From: Acridotheres tristis
Lineage: Eukaryota; Chordata; Aves; Passeriformes; Sturnidae
Direction of reading: 5' to 3'
Length of the DNA stretch: 64,000 bases
Assembly (NCBI GenBank): GCA_037013685.1
Contig: CM072887.1
Span: 43,761,154 to 43,825,153 of the forward strand
Below, in pieces: positions 35,940-50,900 of the stretch. Numbering within the stretch: position 1 is the stretch's first letter; every line of letters begins with the position of its first letter. The position numbers were made by a program, and so were the translations under genes. The notes beneath the pieces are model-generated. The model was not told the origin of the DNA. It saw only the letters and a program-made list of their open reading frames with translations, and ran no database searches.

Positions 35940-38900
35940 CTAGAAGAAGAAATTAAACAGGAATTAAGTAGAGCAGTGACTACAAGACTACCCAAGGCTC
36001 ATCAAGGCTAGAACCATCCTCAAATGCCGTATATGAAATTATTGTTCAGAAATATTTTGTCACTGAACTAGGCAAACTCTTTCTAACACTGACCTAAAAC
36101 TTGCACATGGGGAGATATGCACAGGCTACAACACTGAAGAAACCACTGTAATTTAACTGAACTTCATGAGTGTGTTTGACATAATTCATTTTAGTTTGCA
36201 TTTTGCACAGTATAAGCTACCATATACAAATTCATGAGACTTACAGCAGTTATAACAATGAGCCTGTCTGAATCTATGAAATAAGTCACCATTCACTAAT
36301 GCCAATTTAGAGCATTACCTTCCATAAGCTCAGCTAAGAATGGAATAGATTCTGGTAGCAGGACCAGGTAGTTCTCCTTCAGTTTTTGTGCAACTTCTAT
36401 CAAAGCAAGCAGGGCAGCAAATCGGACCTAAACCAAAACAATTCCATAAGGAAACAAACATTACAGTATAGTTCCCTGTGTTTCCCCCACCCCTACCTTC
36501 TTTCCATTCATTATAAGGTTATAATCTTTCATTACTGAAGGGAACTAGTTTTGAGCTAATTTAAATATTAATATTTGGGTTAACATAATCGCAAATAAAA
36601 AATAGGTTGCAAGAAGCAGGTAATGTTGCTGGAAGTTATTTGATATAATGGACTTTAACTTCTGTCACAATGCCACTTCCACTGTATCAGGGCTTGGCTC
36701 AGCACTATGAAAAACCAAGTACACTCCCTTGATGTCTATAACCTGTCAATAGGAGAGTCTTGACAAAACTCTATGAACAAGTCTGAAAGCTGGTAACTGT
36801 CTTCCAGTTGCCCCTCTGAAGTGCCCCTGTCTTCATACATAAACAATTACCTCTTATTGCAACTGTTACAAAAACTTCAAAAAGCCCAAACCCCAGAGTA
36901 TGAAAGACATGGAATATTGACTGCTTAGAATGAGAGCAGAAGAGCATGTTGTATCCATCTCTACAACTTGGGAGTACTGTGGTACAGCACCAGTATTTTA
37001 ATTTCAGCTATGACTTAATTTCTGCAATGACTTGGTTAATTCACTTCTGATTTTCACTTCTTATTTTGGGGGCACTGTTCCCATTTTCTAACATGACAAA
37101 GAAAACCAGTTCAAATTCTGATAGCTCCCAACCTTAGGAGAATTGTGCCTTGTCTTCAGCAGGATCTGGTAGTTCAGTGGTTTCCAAAGAGAATCATCTG
37201 CCATTGCCACTGAAAACTGAGCTATGCAGGGTATCAGGTGTGCTGTCACTCTTTCCTGGAACTTCTCATCTCCTCCAAGCACATTTTCTAGCTGTGGAAG
37301 TAAAACAGATCGAGGCTCAGATAAACCCAGCCAAAAACATTTCTAGCATTGGCTTTCTGGTACTCAAGAATTAAGTCAAAGCTCATCAGGGGGAGTGCAC
37401 TGGTCTGCAACAGCTCAATAATATGCAGGAACCTTATAGAATGAAGACATTTAAACAAAGGGATTTTAAAAAATCATTAATTCAGAGCCTTAGGCAAAGA
37501 AATCAATACTGTCTGTGGCCCAAAGGCAATGAACTAATCCCCTCCTTTTTCTTAAGGGGGAGAACTGATACCTGATTTTTTTTTTTTTTTTTTTTTTAAG
37601 CTATGTGAAAAAAAAATCACCTATGAATTGTTTTTATGGACTTGTCAATACCTGATCGACCAGAGGCTGCATCAAGGTTTCTGCTCTTTCTTTACTCAGG
37701 AACTTCTGGGTGTCAAACAGGAAGAGCTTGTGCAGACAGTCCATGGTAAACTGCAACAGTAGACAGCTCTTTTCTGTGTTATTGTCAGAGTCAAAGAAAG
37801 CTTCATCTACACACCAGCCAAGGACAAGAAAAAAATACCATCAACAGAATGAAAACACAAAACCTCCCCCTGCAGGATGGGCAAATAGTTTTCCATAGAA
37901 AATAATAACACCTATTTTTGCCCAGGAAAGCATGAAGTCAATGAATGAAAAAGAGAAAAGTAAAGAGAGAAAGAAATCTCCCTCTTTGTACACAATTTCA
38001 TACTCAGAGAATTCACTGGGACTGACATGGGAAATTTTCATGTGGTCTCAATATTGTAATAACAGCCCCCTGCCCGTGGATGAAAAATGTCCTTTGGTTC
38101 CATCAGAGAAAGATTTCTCGTTTACCAGAGGAAGTCAAGAGAGACAAATTAATTATGTGTGCTGTGAAATAAATCCTGTAAGATGAAAATTTCCACAATT
38201 AAAATTAACCTCTCAGCAATCAAGACTAAGGCCCTTTATAGCCAGTAACTGACAACTTACCAGTTTTAGAAATGTTGACCTGGTTCAGTGTCTCAGCAAA
38301 CGGCTTCACTAAATGACCAGCAAAGAGGGTGAAGAGACCCTTCAGCTTGTCTGCAATGCTGTCTGCTATTCGGTGGAATGTCAGCAGCCTGTCTCTTAGG
38401 GTAGCCTCTGTTTTGGACCAATCAAAGAGCTGAAAGTGAAAGGCAGATTAGCTGCTTCCTGTGCCTGTGCATTGGAAAACACAAACATGCTGATGCAGAT
38501 GAATTAAACTTAGACTTCTTACCTTGAAGAAGAGGGGCCTGAACGAAGCCTCGGAAAGTTTCATAACCATACTGATTAGACAGTCAATAATGTAAGCCTC
38601 TATCTTACCAACTTCCTCTAAATCATCCTAGAAAATCAGAAAACATAATTCTAAGTTTGAAATGTAAGAATTGGAGCTTTCAAAGCACATTTAAATTTTG
38701 TCTATTTCAGACTACTAAATACTTAACTATCATAAAACCACTTTGAGACAAGAGTATCTGATACCCAGAATTTCAGAAAATTTATACAATGGAATCTACT
38801 AATCTTTTTTTAAACAAGTGATAGAATTGGCATCTAGAGAGGTGCAGCTGCTGCTCATGCTCCCAATCAAGCTACCTCGGCATGCTCTGTTCGGAAGTCC

Positions 38901-41900
38901 AAGACTTTCATGAAAAATGCTGTCAGTTCAGGCTGATGGGAGATCAGGTGCTCCTTCTCCATACCAGCAATGTGCTCCTTCAAAATGTTCATAAGGGGAC
39001 CTAGGCAGTTCTGCCAAAACAAAAGCAAAGCAATGCAAATGCAACTGTGATACTGACAATAACTGAGAAACATAGCTAGAGAATTGGATTTATGTACTTC
39101 ATGCATTTACTCATTAAAATACTGTCAATTAAAAAAAAAAAAGCTTTTTCCCTGTACTTTTGGGGGCTTAAATTAGTAGGATTCCTGAAAAGCATTTTGT
39201 CTTCCCTCTGCCATACTGGAGAGAATTCTGACTTACTCATGCTCCTAGCACATAAATGAAGTCCTTTATGAATGGGATGATCTCCCATGCATTCATCACC
39301 TAACACACAAAGGACATCAAACTGCTGGATCTCTTCCAGATTTACCTTTCCTAAATCACTGCAGCAGTACAGAGAACCCCAGAGATGATAATAAAAAAAC
39401 TATGGTAGATTTGGCTGGGATGGAGTTAATTTTCTTCAGAGCAGCTCACATGGTGCTGTGTTTTAGATCTGTGACCAAAACAATGCTGATTACACAGTGT
39501 GTTTTAGCTATTGCTGAACAGTGCTTGTGAGACTCCCTTTGTTTCTCACTCTGCTTGGTGGCCAAGGCACTGGGAGGGGACACAGCTGAACCAAATTTTG
39601 GCCTGCTTGTTTCTTTTTTTTCTTCTCATGTGTCACAGTACTAAAGGATGAAAAAAACCCTTACCTTGCGGGTATGCAGCATTTCACTGTAACACTTGGT
39701 AACTGCAGGCAGGAGTATTCGGGGGGCCAGCCTCGTCGCTAGGATGGTTTTCAGTGTTGATACACGGACACTTATCTGAGAAGAAGGACCAAACTCGGCC
39801 ACAATCTTTTCCAAGCGGACAACCTGTGAGGAATTCCAACAAAAGTTTGGCCTACTTGGCAACTTAAGAACTTATTTTATAGTAGTTGTGTGCTGCAAAT
39901 GTCAGACAGGAATTTTGCTGTTTGCACTACTTGGGACACCTTACATTAAGCTGTCTGCATACAAAGCCTCACTGTCTTCAGAAGATAAACACTGAAAAAT
40001 GCCCATGTCAGCAGCAGAGGGTTAGAATGACTCCAACAAGAGTGTTAGATATACATTTTAGGAGACTATGGATATTACTGAATAATCTTCAGTGCTTCAT
40101 CTCCCTTTTCAAAGAGGCAACCTATTTGAGGGAGGAGAAGGAGATGCTCTTAGGTTCTGTGTCTGAGTTACCTGCATAAGAAACTGAGTAAAGAGTAGTA
40201 TGTTATGAGCTTTCACATAGTTGGCACACACTCCTATTTCAGTTTCAGAGGAAGAAAGTAATCTCTACAGCTCCTTCTGGGATCTGGGCAGGTCCTGTCC
40301 CCCCTTTACATACCTGTAGGAATGACAGAGCTCACCTGCAACAAGCACTCCAAAAGGTATGGACTGAGGAAGTGTGGCAGTGTTTCTGCAACCTTTAGCA
40401 GAGCAGTGATGGCACTCAGCAGGTAAATCTCATTGGAGACCAGCTCCTTCTTACTTTTTAAAGTCTTCAAGAGTGCTGGCATCAGCCTGTGAATAAGCAA
40501 ACATAAACAGAGAAAGGTGAAATAACTGACCATTTAGAGCTATATTTCCAATCAAATAAATCCATCTGTTAAGCCTGCAGGGATGATTTTCACAATTTGC
40601 ATATTTGAGAAAACTCACTATTCTGGGCTTGTTGCCATATTTTACTTTGAAGCTAATGAAGGATATTAGATTTGAATCACAGAATGGTTTGGTCAGAAAT
40701 CTTTAAAGATCATCTAGATCAACACCCTTCACTCTACCAGGTTACTCAAAGCCCTGTCTTTATTTTAAACGACAATAAGAAACTTATATTTGTAAAGAAA
40801 TGAAACAGTCTTCAAGGAAGAAATTAGATACTTGGAATTCTTCTTGAATAGGGAGAATAAAATAATGTAGCATGAAGGCTTTTCATCTGTACTTGTTCTC
40901 ATGTTTTTAAATGCGATATGTTCTACAGAAAGAATACAGACTAGGGTCTGATTTTTCTAAAGCCACTCTAGTGACAGCAGCAGACTCCATAAGGAGCTCT
41001 ACCGTGCATTATAAAAGTCTTGCAATTTTCCCCAATAGTTTCTTACTTTTATGACCACAAAGCACCTTCAAGCACTAGAAATACTTTCAATCTTGTCTAC
41101 ACAAAACACACACAAGGGCAGACTGCCATCTGGCCTTCATCTGCATTCCTTCAGTAATGCATTTTGGTATAACTAATTCCTGCTGCAGTTGGTTCTACTA
41201 AGAAGAACCCAACAGTACCTTGGAAGCTGAGGTATTGCTTGGGCTTTCAGTGTACAGGTGACCTCAGCTATACAGAGCAAAGCACTTCCCATCACATTTT
41301 TTTCCTCCTTCTCTGAAGAAATGAGCTCAATGGCCGTTTTCAGAACAGGCACAAATGGTGCTGGATTTTCTGTGCCAAAACCTTTACAGAGCAGCTTGAG
41401 GCTGAACAAAGCAGTCTGCCTGTTGATGGCTTGCTCCTCCTCTTCCTCCTTTCTTCTACACTTGACAATGGCAATGAGCTCAGGAACCAGCCCTAAGAGC
41501 TGCAGGATCTGAGGACAGGAGAACACACACATCAGACATACAGTTTGAAACTCAGGATCTGCAAGGCAGCTGTGGGCAGGCAGCCTTCATGTCACTGCTC
41601 AAGAGCCCCTGCCAGGCTTGGCACTGGTACTTGACATCCTTACACAGGGCCAAACACTTGCACATCAATCTCCCTCTGAGCTTTTTTGCTAAAGGAAGTG
41701 AGTTTAACCCCTTTGCCTCACCTGGCTCTTCTGCCACTTGGTGCGCTGCTGCACCTTGTTGTTCAGGAGGTCCATGGCCTTGCGTCTCACCGAGGGCAGC
41801 TGATTCATCATCAGCCCCCCAATTACAGGGATGAAGGTTTCTGTTGGCAGTAAGGCATTGACCTACAAGAAAACAAACAAAGCAATACCATAAATGCTTT

Positions 41901-44900
41901 TGCATGCACTGTGATATGGCAGCCTCCCGATAAGACTATCTTCAACTTCCCTCATAGGTTTCAGAATAAAAGAAGAGAGGACAACCCACCAATGCTGTGT
42001 CTGAGGCACACAAAACAACAAAGCACATTCCAGCTAGTTCACTGGCTGCTAAGCAGCCATTATCCACTAGCTCTGATATTTCCTCAGCAAGTCCTTTTGT
42101 CTGCTTTTGTGAGCTATCCCTCTTGATGTAAAATAATTCTGCCAATGCCCTCTGCATGTACACCAAGAAAACTGGAATATGATTTACAGGTAAAAAAATA
42201 ATTCAAGCTGTAAAAAGATGTATATTCTGACTTATGCAACAAGATAGCCATTCAAATTCTACAAATATATTTCTAATCAGAAAAAATAGTAAGATGAGAA
42301 GTGTAAGGATTTAATTTCATGTAGGAATATGCAACAGCATTAGTTAAGTAATTTTATGAGTTAACAGTGAGAAATGCTGCCAAGAGACATTTTGCTCTAC
42401 CAGACATAGTGAAATGACTGCTTACAGCCAGTAGACTATTCAACTAAAGGAAAGCAGCATTCCTGATTTTTGCTCTGATTGTTCTAAGAAGCTGTTAGTT
42501 GTAGTTATTCAAGTTGTTAGCTGAGTTTAAACATTTAAACAGACCATCCAATGAAATATAGTACTAATGCAACAAGAAACCCTATGAAGTTTATAATCAT
42601 ATTAACAAGCAAAAGCAGCAATGTCCCATTGAAACATACTTTATCCAGCATATCATAGCACTTGCTAAGCAGAACCCTCCAAAATTTGGCTGTTGGCTTG
42701 TCCACATTTCCTTCCACTGAAGATGCCACAGTGTTTATATAGTGAAGAACTTCTTCTAACAGCCTAGAGAGAAAGGAAGTAACTTTTAGTAAGTAACAAG
42801 GAGACTAAAGAAGTCCATTGTTATTACTAGAAAGCATAAAATCTCACAAGACAAGAACAATACAAGGAAATGAAACAGAAAAAATTAAAAATTAGCATTC
42901 ATGAAACATAGCATTTAAAATAAATCTTACACCCTTTTTCTCTTAGAACAAACATAGAAGTTTGGCCTCTGCAAAAAAAACCCCCTCAATTTTATATCAC
43001 TGGCTTTTACAGCACAATGGCTACAACTGCGATCTTTGCTTACTGGTACTTAGACCAATACGGAGGCACTTGTGAACAATTTTTAATTTTTTTTCTACCC
43101 AATATTTTGCTAAAAATCTGCAATTCCTTTAGTGATTCAGACATGAATAGCATGACAGTTATGGTCAAGCATGTAAATAACCTTCATCAAGAATACAGAA
43201 AGAGAGTGGATATTGGGTAGAGCAATCTTTCTGAAATAAAAAGCTCCACATTCCATTAAAAGAAAAAACCAAACCAAAACCAAGTAACTTGAACACAATA
43301 AATACTGCTTGTTGCAGAGGACATTAAGAAAAGTATCATTAGAGTAAAAGATATTCTAATGGCACTACACTTAAAGATATTCCTGGGTTGCAGTAAAAGC
43401 AAAAAGTAGGAGTAGGGCATATTTAAAGCATACCTCTGTTCCAGCTCCTGCAGCTCTTCTGTTCCTTCATATTCAACTATCTGGTTTAAAAAGCAAGAAT
43501 GAAAATATGAAACTTACCTCCCCCCATTAAACTAAAATGCCATAATACAAAAGTTTTGTTTTTCTGAATCAAGTGTCCACTAACATGGTAATTATGAGTC
43601 CCTACATTTGTACATAAGTCATCATTCTAGAAAGAAATCTGAGAACTTTGGGCAATGCAGTCATATTAGCAAATACATTTCATGCTGGTGGATGATTTTC
43701 AGCTGAAAAACTGGGACTACCAGGTAGAGTCAGAGCCTGAAATTCGTAACATTTTGTCTTTTCAATTAACAGCATGAATTCCACATTGAATTTGGAGTTA
43801 CACAGGCTGTGAGTGAAATCTCAAGCTCCATAAAGCCAGTGGGAATACACTGGGACCAGAATTTCACTTGGTTACCTATGCATCAGTCACATAAATGGAG
43901 TCTGCCTGGAAAAGCCTTATTAAAAAGTAAGTAACATAACTGAGAGGTTTCAAAACTCTGTCAATTAAGGTGTCAGCAAGATAGACTGGACAGTGCAACT
44001 CCTTTGAATATAAAGTCATACTAAAAACTAAATTACACCTCAGCTATTACAATATGGCACAATCACTTACAGTGATCAGTTTAGCAGCAAGCTGCCATTA
44101 TTACCTTTTTCACGAAACTCTGAGAGGACAGAAGTTGTGACATGAAGGAGACTGACAAGAATTTGAAATGCCGGAGTTGTTTGTCAGAGTGAGACTCCAC
44201 ATTAAAGAGCTGCCCCTCCTGATTTTTTGGCTTTGTCTTACACGTTCTTAACTTTTTTGTCTCAGGATCGTCTGTTGAAGACATGGACAAAACAAATTTG
44301 CATCCAAGAAAAAAAAAAAAAGATATTTCATTTCTGATCACAGAAACAAAGTAAAATTACAGTTGTTCAAAGCCCCATCCAGCCTGGCCTTGAACACTGC
44401 CAGGGATGGGGCATCCACCACCTCTCTGGGACACCTGTTCCAGTGCCTCACCACCCTCAGAGTAAAAAGTTTCTTCCTTATCTAGTCTGAATCTGTCCTC
44501 TTTTAGTTTGAAACCACTACCCTTTGTCTCTTACATTAGGAAGGTTTATGTGCAATTGCTGGCTCTGTTTTGTGGTTACCTTCTTTGTTCTCTGGCAGCT
44601 CTGTCAGGTACTGGATTATTTTCATCACGCTCTGGAACTGCGAACGTACGTTAAACTCACAGCAGATGGAAATCCAAAATTCAGTGTCTGCTTCCAGAAC
44701 AGCATCCTGTTAATGGTTCAGGGAAAAAAAAGAGTATTTCAAGGATTAAGAAATAATATTTCTATCAATAATATTAAAAATACTCAAAAACTTCTCATTG
44801 AGCTTGTGAAAATGCCATGCTGAGCTGGACACTGCCAGGATTAACACCAGAGGTAAAAGCAGCAATCTCTTGGAGAGAACATAACTCCAGAGGGTGTAGA

Positions 44901-47900
44901 GAGAGATTAAATTGCTGCAGCAAAGACTATCTTCTAACCAATGTTCCTTTAATAATTCTTTCTGTTTTCCCCATAAACTATGCTTTCACCTAATCTCAAG
45001 GCCTGCCTACACAAAAATTTAATAGGGTTTTCATCTTAGTCTGTGAGAGAAAGACCAGTATTATGTTTCACAAACACAATTGAAGAAAAAAACTCCAACT
45101 TTACTATTATTGAAGCACTACATAATGAGATTATCAGCTCTTCAGATCAAGGATTGCTGTACAGTATGATCTGATTTATTGTTTAGGCCCCAGGACATAA
45201 CACTATTGAATGTACAGTACAAGTCTTAGTCAACATCACAGTCAGGTTCTGCTTTAGCACAAATCCAGAGCTCACTGCCTTTCCCAGCACAACCTGGGCA
45301 TTAATGAGAACCTTTTTAAAGGCAAGACCACAAACGAAAGAGATCAGGATCTCAAGGAAAAAGCTGACCCCCTCAGCCTGCTAACCTTGTCTGTGCTTGA
45401 TGTTGCTGTCACAGTTTTGGTCACATACTGCTCAAAGAGCAGCACCAGGAGAACCCAGAGGAATTTGTCTCCTCCCACCGTAGTGATCAGCTGGGACAGG
45501 ATGGGCAGGCGCCGGTGCTCCGGCACGTGGGGCAGGGCATCCACAAACACACGGATGATCTTGATCACCACCTCCTCCACGCCTCCCGAGGACTCTGACA
45601 AGTCACTGTCTTCAGCCTGTGCACAAATACAGCAGTTCAGACAGGTTACTGCAGATGGGTACAAGGTCTTCCTTGCAACTTTGGAATGTAAGAGAAAGCA
45701 CTACGTGCCAGATAACAGCATTGCCAAATGCATAACCTCAAGGAAAACCTAAGTGTTCCCAAGTAAAGATTTTAATCATATAGTTCCTTTTCAGTGTTCA
45801 AGGAAGATGTTTCAAAAACAATTAAAAGGGGAGGGGGGAAGAAAAAAAAATAGAAAAACTCTACTTGGCATCAGCTGAAACAAACAAGACATTTTCAAGT
45901 GAAAGCAAAGCCACATCTTTCAGAAAACCTTGCCTGAGTTAGGGTCTTAGATTCAAGAGCCTAGGAAAAATAATATACATGAACTACATGGTCTCAAGTG
46001 ACATTAGTCTCTTCCCACATGTAATAATCATGTGCCACAAATAATTTGTCACAGAAACTTATCTGGGCTGCTAGTAAAGATTTTAAAGAAAAACATCAAA
46101 GAAATAATTTTTTCTCTCTTTCTGTATAACAGAGAACTATAAGAGGATGAAAATGTACACATATAATTAAAAATAGTCTGGGAAGTCCTCGGCCCATTAC
46201 TGAAGACATTTTTTCCACAATTCATTTTTACATGACATTTATACATCATGTTTAATATTTAAATCTAATTATGATCAAGAATTAAGATTTCTTAGGTGTA
46301 AGTGAAATCTGAAGAAGAAAATGATGACTTGAAAAACAAAGATCTGTTTTTATTTTGGTTCATAGCCATTTATCTAAGACGTCCAGGCAATACCAAGAAA
46401 AGCCCCACAAACACCAGCTGGGAGAATAAAAGCATTTAGTTTGTCAAATATTATACCCTTCCACTTCTTCCAGACCATGTCTACTATTGCTATGATGATG
46501 ACATATTATAGGACTAATAATCAGATTCTTCCTTCCAATGGTTCCTCTATTGAACTTGCCTAATATTTTTATGACAAAAAGCTGGAACTTCAAGTGTATT
46601 TCAGTTCCTCTCCACGTATTGTGGTAATATTGGCCAAACCATTTATAAAGTGCAGGCATTCAAAAGACTGAAAAGAAGCAGCAGTCTGATGAACTCAGTC
46701 AGAGACAGAGGAGTCTGAATTATATTATATTACATACAATTTAATGTCTATCAAAATAATCCTAGAGTAGGTGAAAACTTATTGTACCACTAATATTCGA
46801 AATATTCTAATATTTTAAATTAATTTCCTTAATTAATAATCTTTCCATGAAGCAGACAAATGTACCTGTATAAGAGCAGGAATAACCATTTGCACTGTCT
46901 TGTTAATTACTTGGAACGTGTAGGTATCATCCAGACGCAAGACATTTGCTCCCATGAATGTAAAAATGGGCATAATGTTGTGTAGAACTTTATCCTGGAA
47001 AAGAACAGATGAAATTAGTTCATGCTGCTGTGCCTATTGTAACTTAAGGCATTTCTCATTCCCACCAATGACAGTAGATTCCTATCAAAAAACCCCAAAA
47101 AACCAAAAGAGAATCATGATTATCTTTCAATATCTCCCTAAATGAGCTTTTAATGCATATTGTCCCTTAATGCTACTTACTGTGTGATTGGTAGAGCTCT
47201 AAACATTATTTAGAAACCAAGATACACATTAAGCAAGTAATTAGAGAGTGGAAATTGAGAATTTAGTGTGATAAAACACCTTGTATCCCTCCACTCAGTG
47301 CCACGTGAATACAACAAGTAAAACCAGCTATGACGAGATCTGCAGAAGCACAAATGTGGTTGTGGCAGATTGCAGTGATTTTCCCACCCACTTGTTTTGT
47401 TATCAGTAAAACATCTGCAATATCCACAATCATACAGTGTAAACCAACCAGTTCATTTCAATTTTTGGCTCATTGAGGGTCTAGACTGTAATCACAGTAA
47501 CCAATTTTAAGAAGGCTGGATTAGAGGTGTCACCTAGATCAGAAGTAAGTTTCCTAGATTTTGCCAGGACTTAGAGCAATAAATTAAGGGGATATTTTTC
47601 ATTTAGTTTTAGTGACTGGAAGAAGTGTTTTAGATTTTAGAAGTGGGATGAGGGGAATACAAAATGTTTCCTTCTATTCTGACCTTGAAAATTTTTAAGA
47701 GCCAATATTGATGTTAAAGAAATGCCTGGTTCTATAGTGGGTGATGGCAGTAAGATGGAAAAACAAATAAACAAACAAACAATAAAACCACACAATCCTA
47801 CAAAAATTTTCAAAAATATCAGTTTTGTCTTTCGGAAAGCATGCTACCTTTCCAAACGTGTGGAGAAAATATTGATGTGAATATAAAGATACAAATTGAG

Positions 47901-50900
47901 TTTGATACACCTGGCTACATTTTGCTGGGTTAGAGTTTCAAAGCAAAATAATCTTAGAACAGTGTACAGCCAAATTGCACTCCATTCAAGAAAAGGCCTG
48001 TTTCTTGGTCAATTAAAATCAGAACAACCCAGTTTTATTATCAACTACAATTACATTTTTCAGTGTTGTACAAGATAGGAACTTGTAAGAATGCATGTGC
48101 TGTCAGGCCAGGTGTTTTGCCTTTTTGTAGAGAAAAGAAGAAGAAAAAAGAAACAAGGCATGAGAACTGTGGCCACAGTGGGAAGACGAGGCAGGGCTGT
48201 TGTCAGAAAGCTTCTCCCATTTCTACTGCACTCTACTGTGAGCCATAAATGGCTGGTGACCAAAGAAGCAAGAACGAGGTTTGTTTTTAACTAAAATGGA
48301 ACAGAAAGCCCTAAAAGAGCAGGGAAGCTGTCCATTTTGCCTCTGGTCCCTTTTCAGGATTTTTTTCCCCAAAGAACAGATCTGTATGTTTTTCACTCTA
48401 GCCAATATTTGGAAACCAAAGAGAAAAGGTGACGCATAAATTCCAGGTGTTACTTACAGGAAACATTCCAGCAACAGCACCAAGGAGCAGCAGAGCATGG
48501 TGATGTGTCTGCGGCATTTTAGAAATCCTGATGCACTGAACTATCAGTTCCACGTTGAATTTTTCTTTGTCCAGGACATCTGAAGGTAAAAATATTCACT
48601 GATTAACACCTTAATGGTCAGACATGTAGGAATAAACAGTACACTCAAGCACGGTTTACAGTTTGCAAACCATACCCAATGGATCTACAAAAAATTATTA
48701 GGAAGGCAAAATTGTATACCCTCTCTCTCATCAACAAAACAGTGTAGACTGAGGAAAAAAAAAACAAGTTAGAGGCCATTGTTTTAATGGGGACCTGGTG
48801 AGAAAATTACCAAGAAATTAGTATGGTGATTTTTACCTGCTGGGACCTTGCTACCATCTGATGACAATTTCTGACAGATGTTCAGCAGGCAGCTGAGGAT
48901 CAGCTGCTTTGTATATTCCATATTTTCTTCTTCTGATGCCGTGGGTTCCAGACACCTAGACATTCATGAAAAAAAAAATGAGATGGAAATATAAGTGACC
49001 AAACTGCATATTAAGATACAAATAAGAAACTGCAATTTTAATTCCACATAAATTCTAAACTGAGGCTTCCAAAAGGTCTTTGCCAGAAGTTTCTTTTTGT
49101 TTTCAAATGCATCAACTACTGTAATAAAAGACATTTATCAAAGCACTGCCAAAAACATAAGTATATAATCTGGACTATAATTACCAGTCTATTTACAAGC
49201 AAGTCATAAGGAAAGAAAGACTAACACCCAATCTACATATAAACTTTCCTAAGTGCCTGGATATAGGGCTGGCAGGAAAAACAATAGTTTAGTTAGGTTG
49301 CACTGGACTAAGACTGTTCCACAATGTGTTCGGAGGAATTTCAAAGCCTAGAGAATTTTAATAGCTCTGCTGACGACACGAGTCCTGCCCCAGTTAAGAC
49401 AGGTGTCATCCATCTTGGTAATCCCAAGCCCTCGGCCCGAAAAAAGTTTTCACACGAGAGAAGCTAAGCATCGGGTAAAAATCTGACTGTTTCAAAGGCA
49501 AAAAAGTCATAATAACTTCCCATTCTCCTCTGATTTGCCTTAAAGAAGTTCAGTTGAAAAAGGCAAGCTAAGCTACCAGACATGGCAACAAAGCAGAGAC
49601 ACAGTAGCCCATATTTCCATGCTTTGGAGTGTCTGCTGCAGAATAGAAGGCTCCAGGGCTTTGTTGTGGGGGCACTGTTACCTGCTCAGGAGGTTGAAAA
49701 GTGCAGGCACCAACGCCTGTGGACGCCGAAGCTTCTTCTTATGCTGCAGCAACTCCAGAATAAGCATCACCCTCTGCCAGCTTAAGTGGCTTGTTTCTGG
49801 TGCCAATTCTGCATCTTGAGGCTTTCTAAAAAGACAAGACAAACAATCATGGATTTGCGAAGGAAATGCTACAGTGCTGCAGGAAACACACACACAACCC
49901 CGAAGTAAAAAAAGACAATTTTTCTTTCACATAGTGATGTATGTCCTTTACTGCTGCTCCCTGGAGAGGTGGCAATGTGTGGGCTTCTGATTGAAGCGGC
50001 AACACATTTTAAACAAACTACAAAAAAGCATTCAGACTGAACATGAAAAACCACGTGTTTCCTGGAAACACTTCTGGAAGTGGAGGAAAAAAAAATCTGT
50101 TACCAGGTAACTGTCCAAATAATGATCTGCTTGCCATCCAGGAAATTTGGTTCTCTGGAACTCCTAGTAGTTAACACAGTGACTATGCAGGCAATGGGGG
50201 GCGGTGTGTGAGCCTGTGTGTTTGTAAACTCTGACAAGTACAGTTTACAGATGGGTCAATCTAATAGGTGATGATAATTCAAAATGGTCAAGTGAAGGAA
50301 AATTACAAAAGCTATTCCAGGTCAATCCTGGAAAATTAACTCAATACCCTGTTTCAATATGGCTGAAAGGATATCTAAAGAGAGTAAGTACAGTGAACAA
50401 AACAGCTCCTTATGAGAATGGAGAGAAGAAACAGGACAAACATCTGAAATTAGTGATTATATTAGCATCTTATTGGAAACAAAATACTGTTTTTCAGTCA
50501 ACTAACGAATATTTTGATGAACATCTGTTAGGTTTCAGCCAAGTGTATGTAATCTGTCCATGCATCTATATTTAAAACTAACCTTACTATTAACAAAAGT
50601 GAATCTTGTTCAACTGTGTCAAGATTCTATAACAGCAACTGTCAACATTAAATATACTGGATTTTTAAATATATTTTGACTGTATTTCCATCAGTTCTCA
50701 AACAGCAACATGAGCTGGTTTCCTCATGCCAAAAGTAGCTTGGATTTATTTTACTGTGGACAGGAAAAGAAGAAACAGTTGCTTGTATTTTCAGTACAAA
50801 CTATGCAATGTATTAAGACAAGTGATGTTTTCAAACTGCATGGACAGTACTTGTGGGTTTCTAGTTATTTTACCTCTGTTGCTGCATTTTCTGCCTTCTA

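Noticed and set aside
41552..41905. 117-codon minus-strand frame overlapping a HEATR1 exon
   Set aside because: It is in the wrong frame; the true frame of exon 41722-41862 reads VNALLPTETF.
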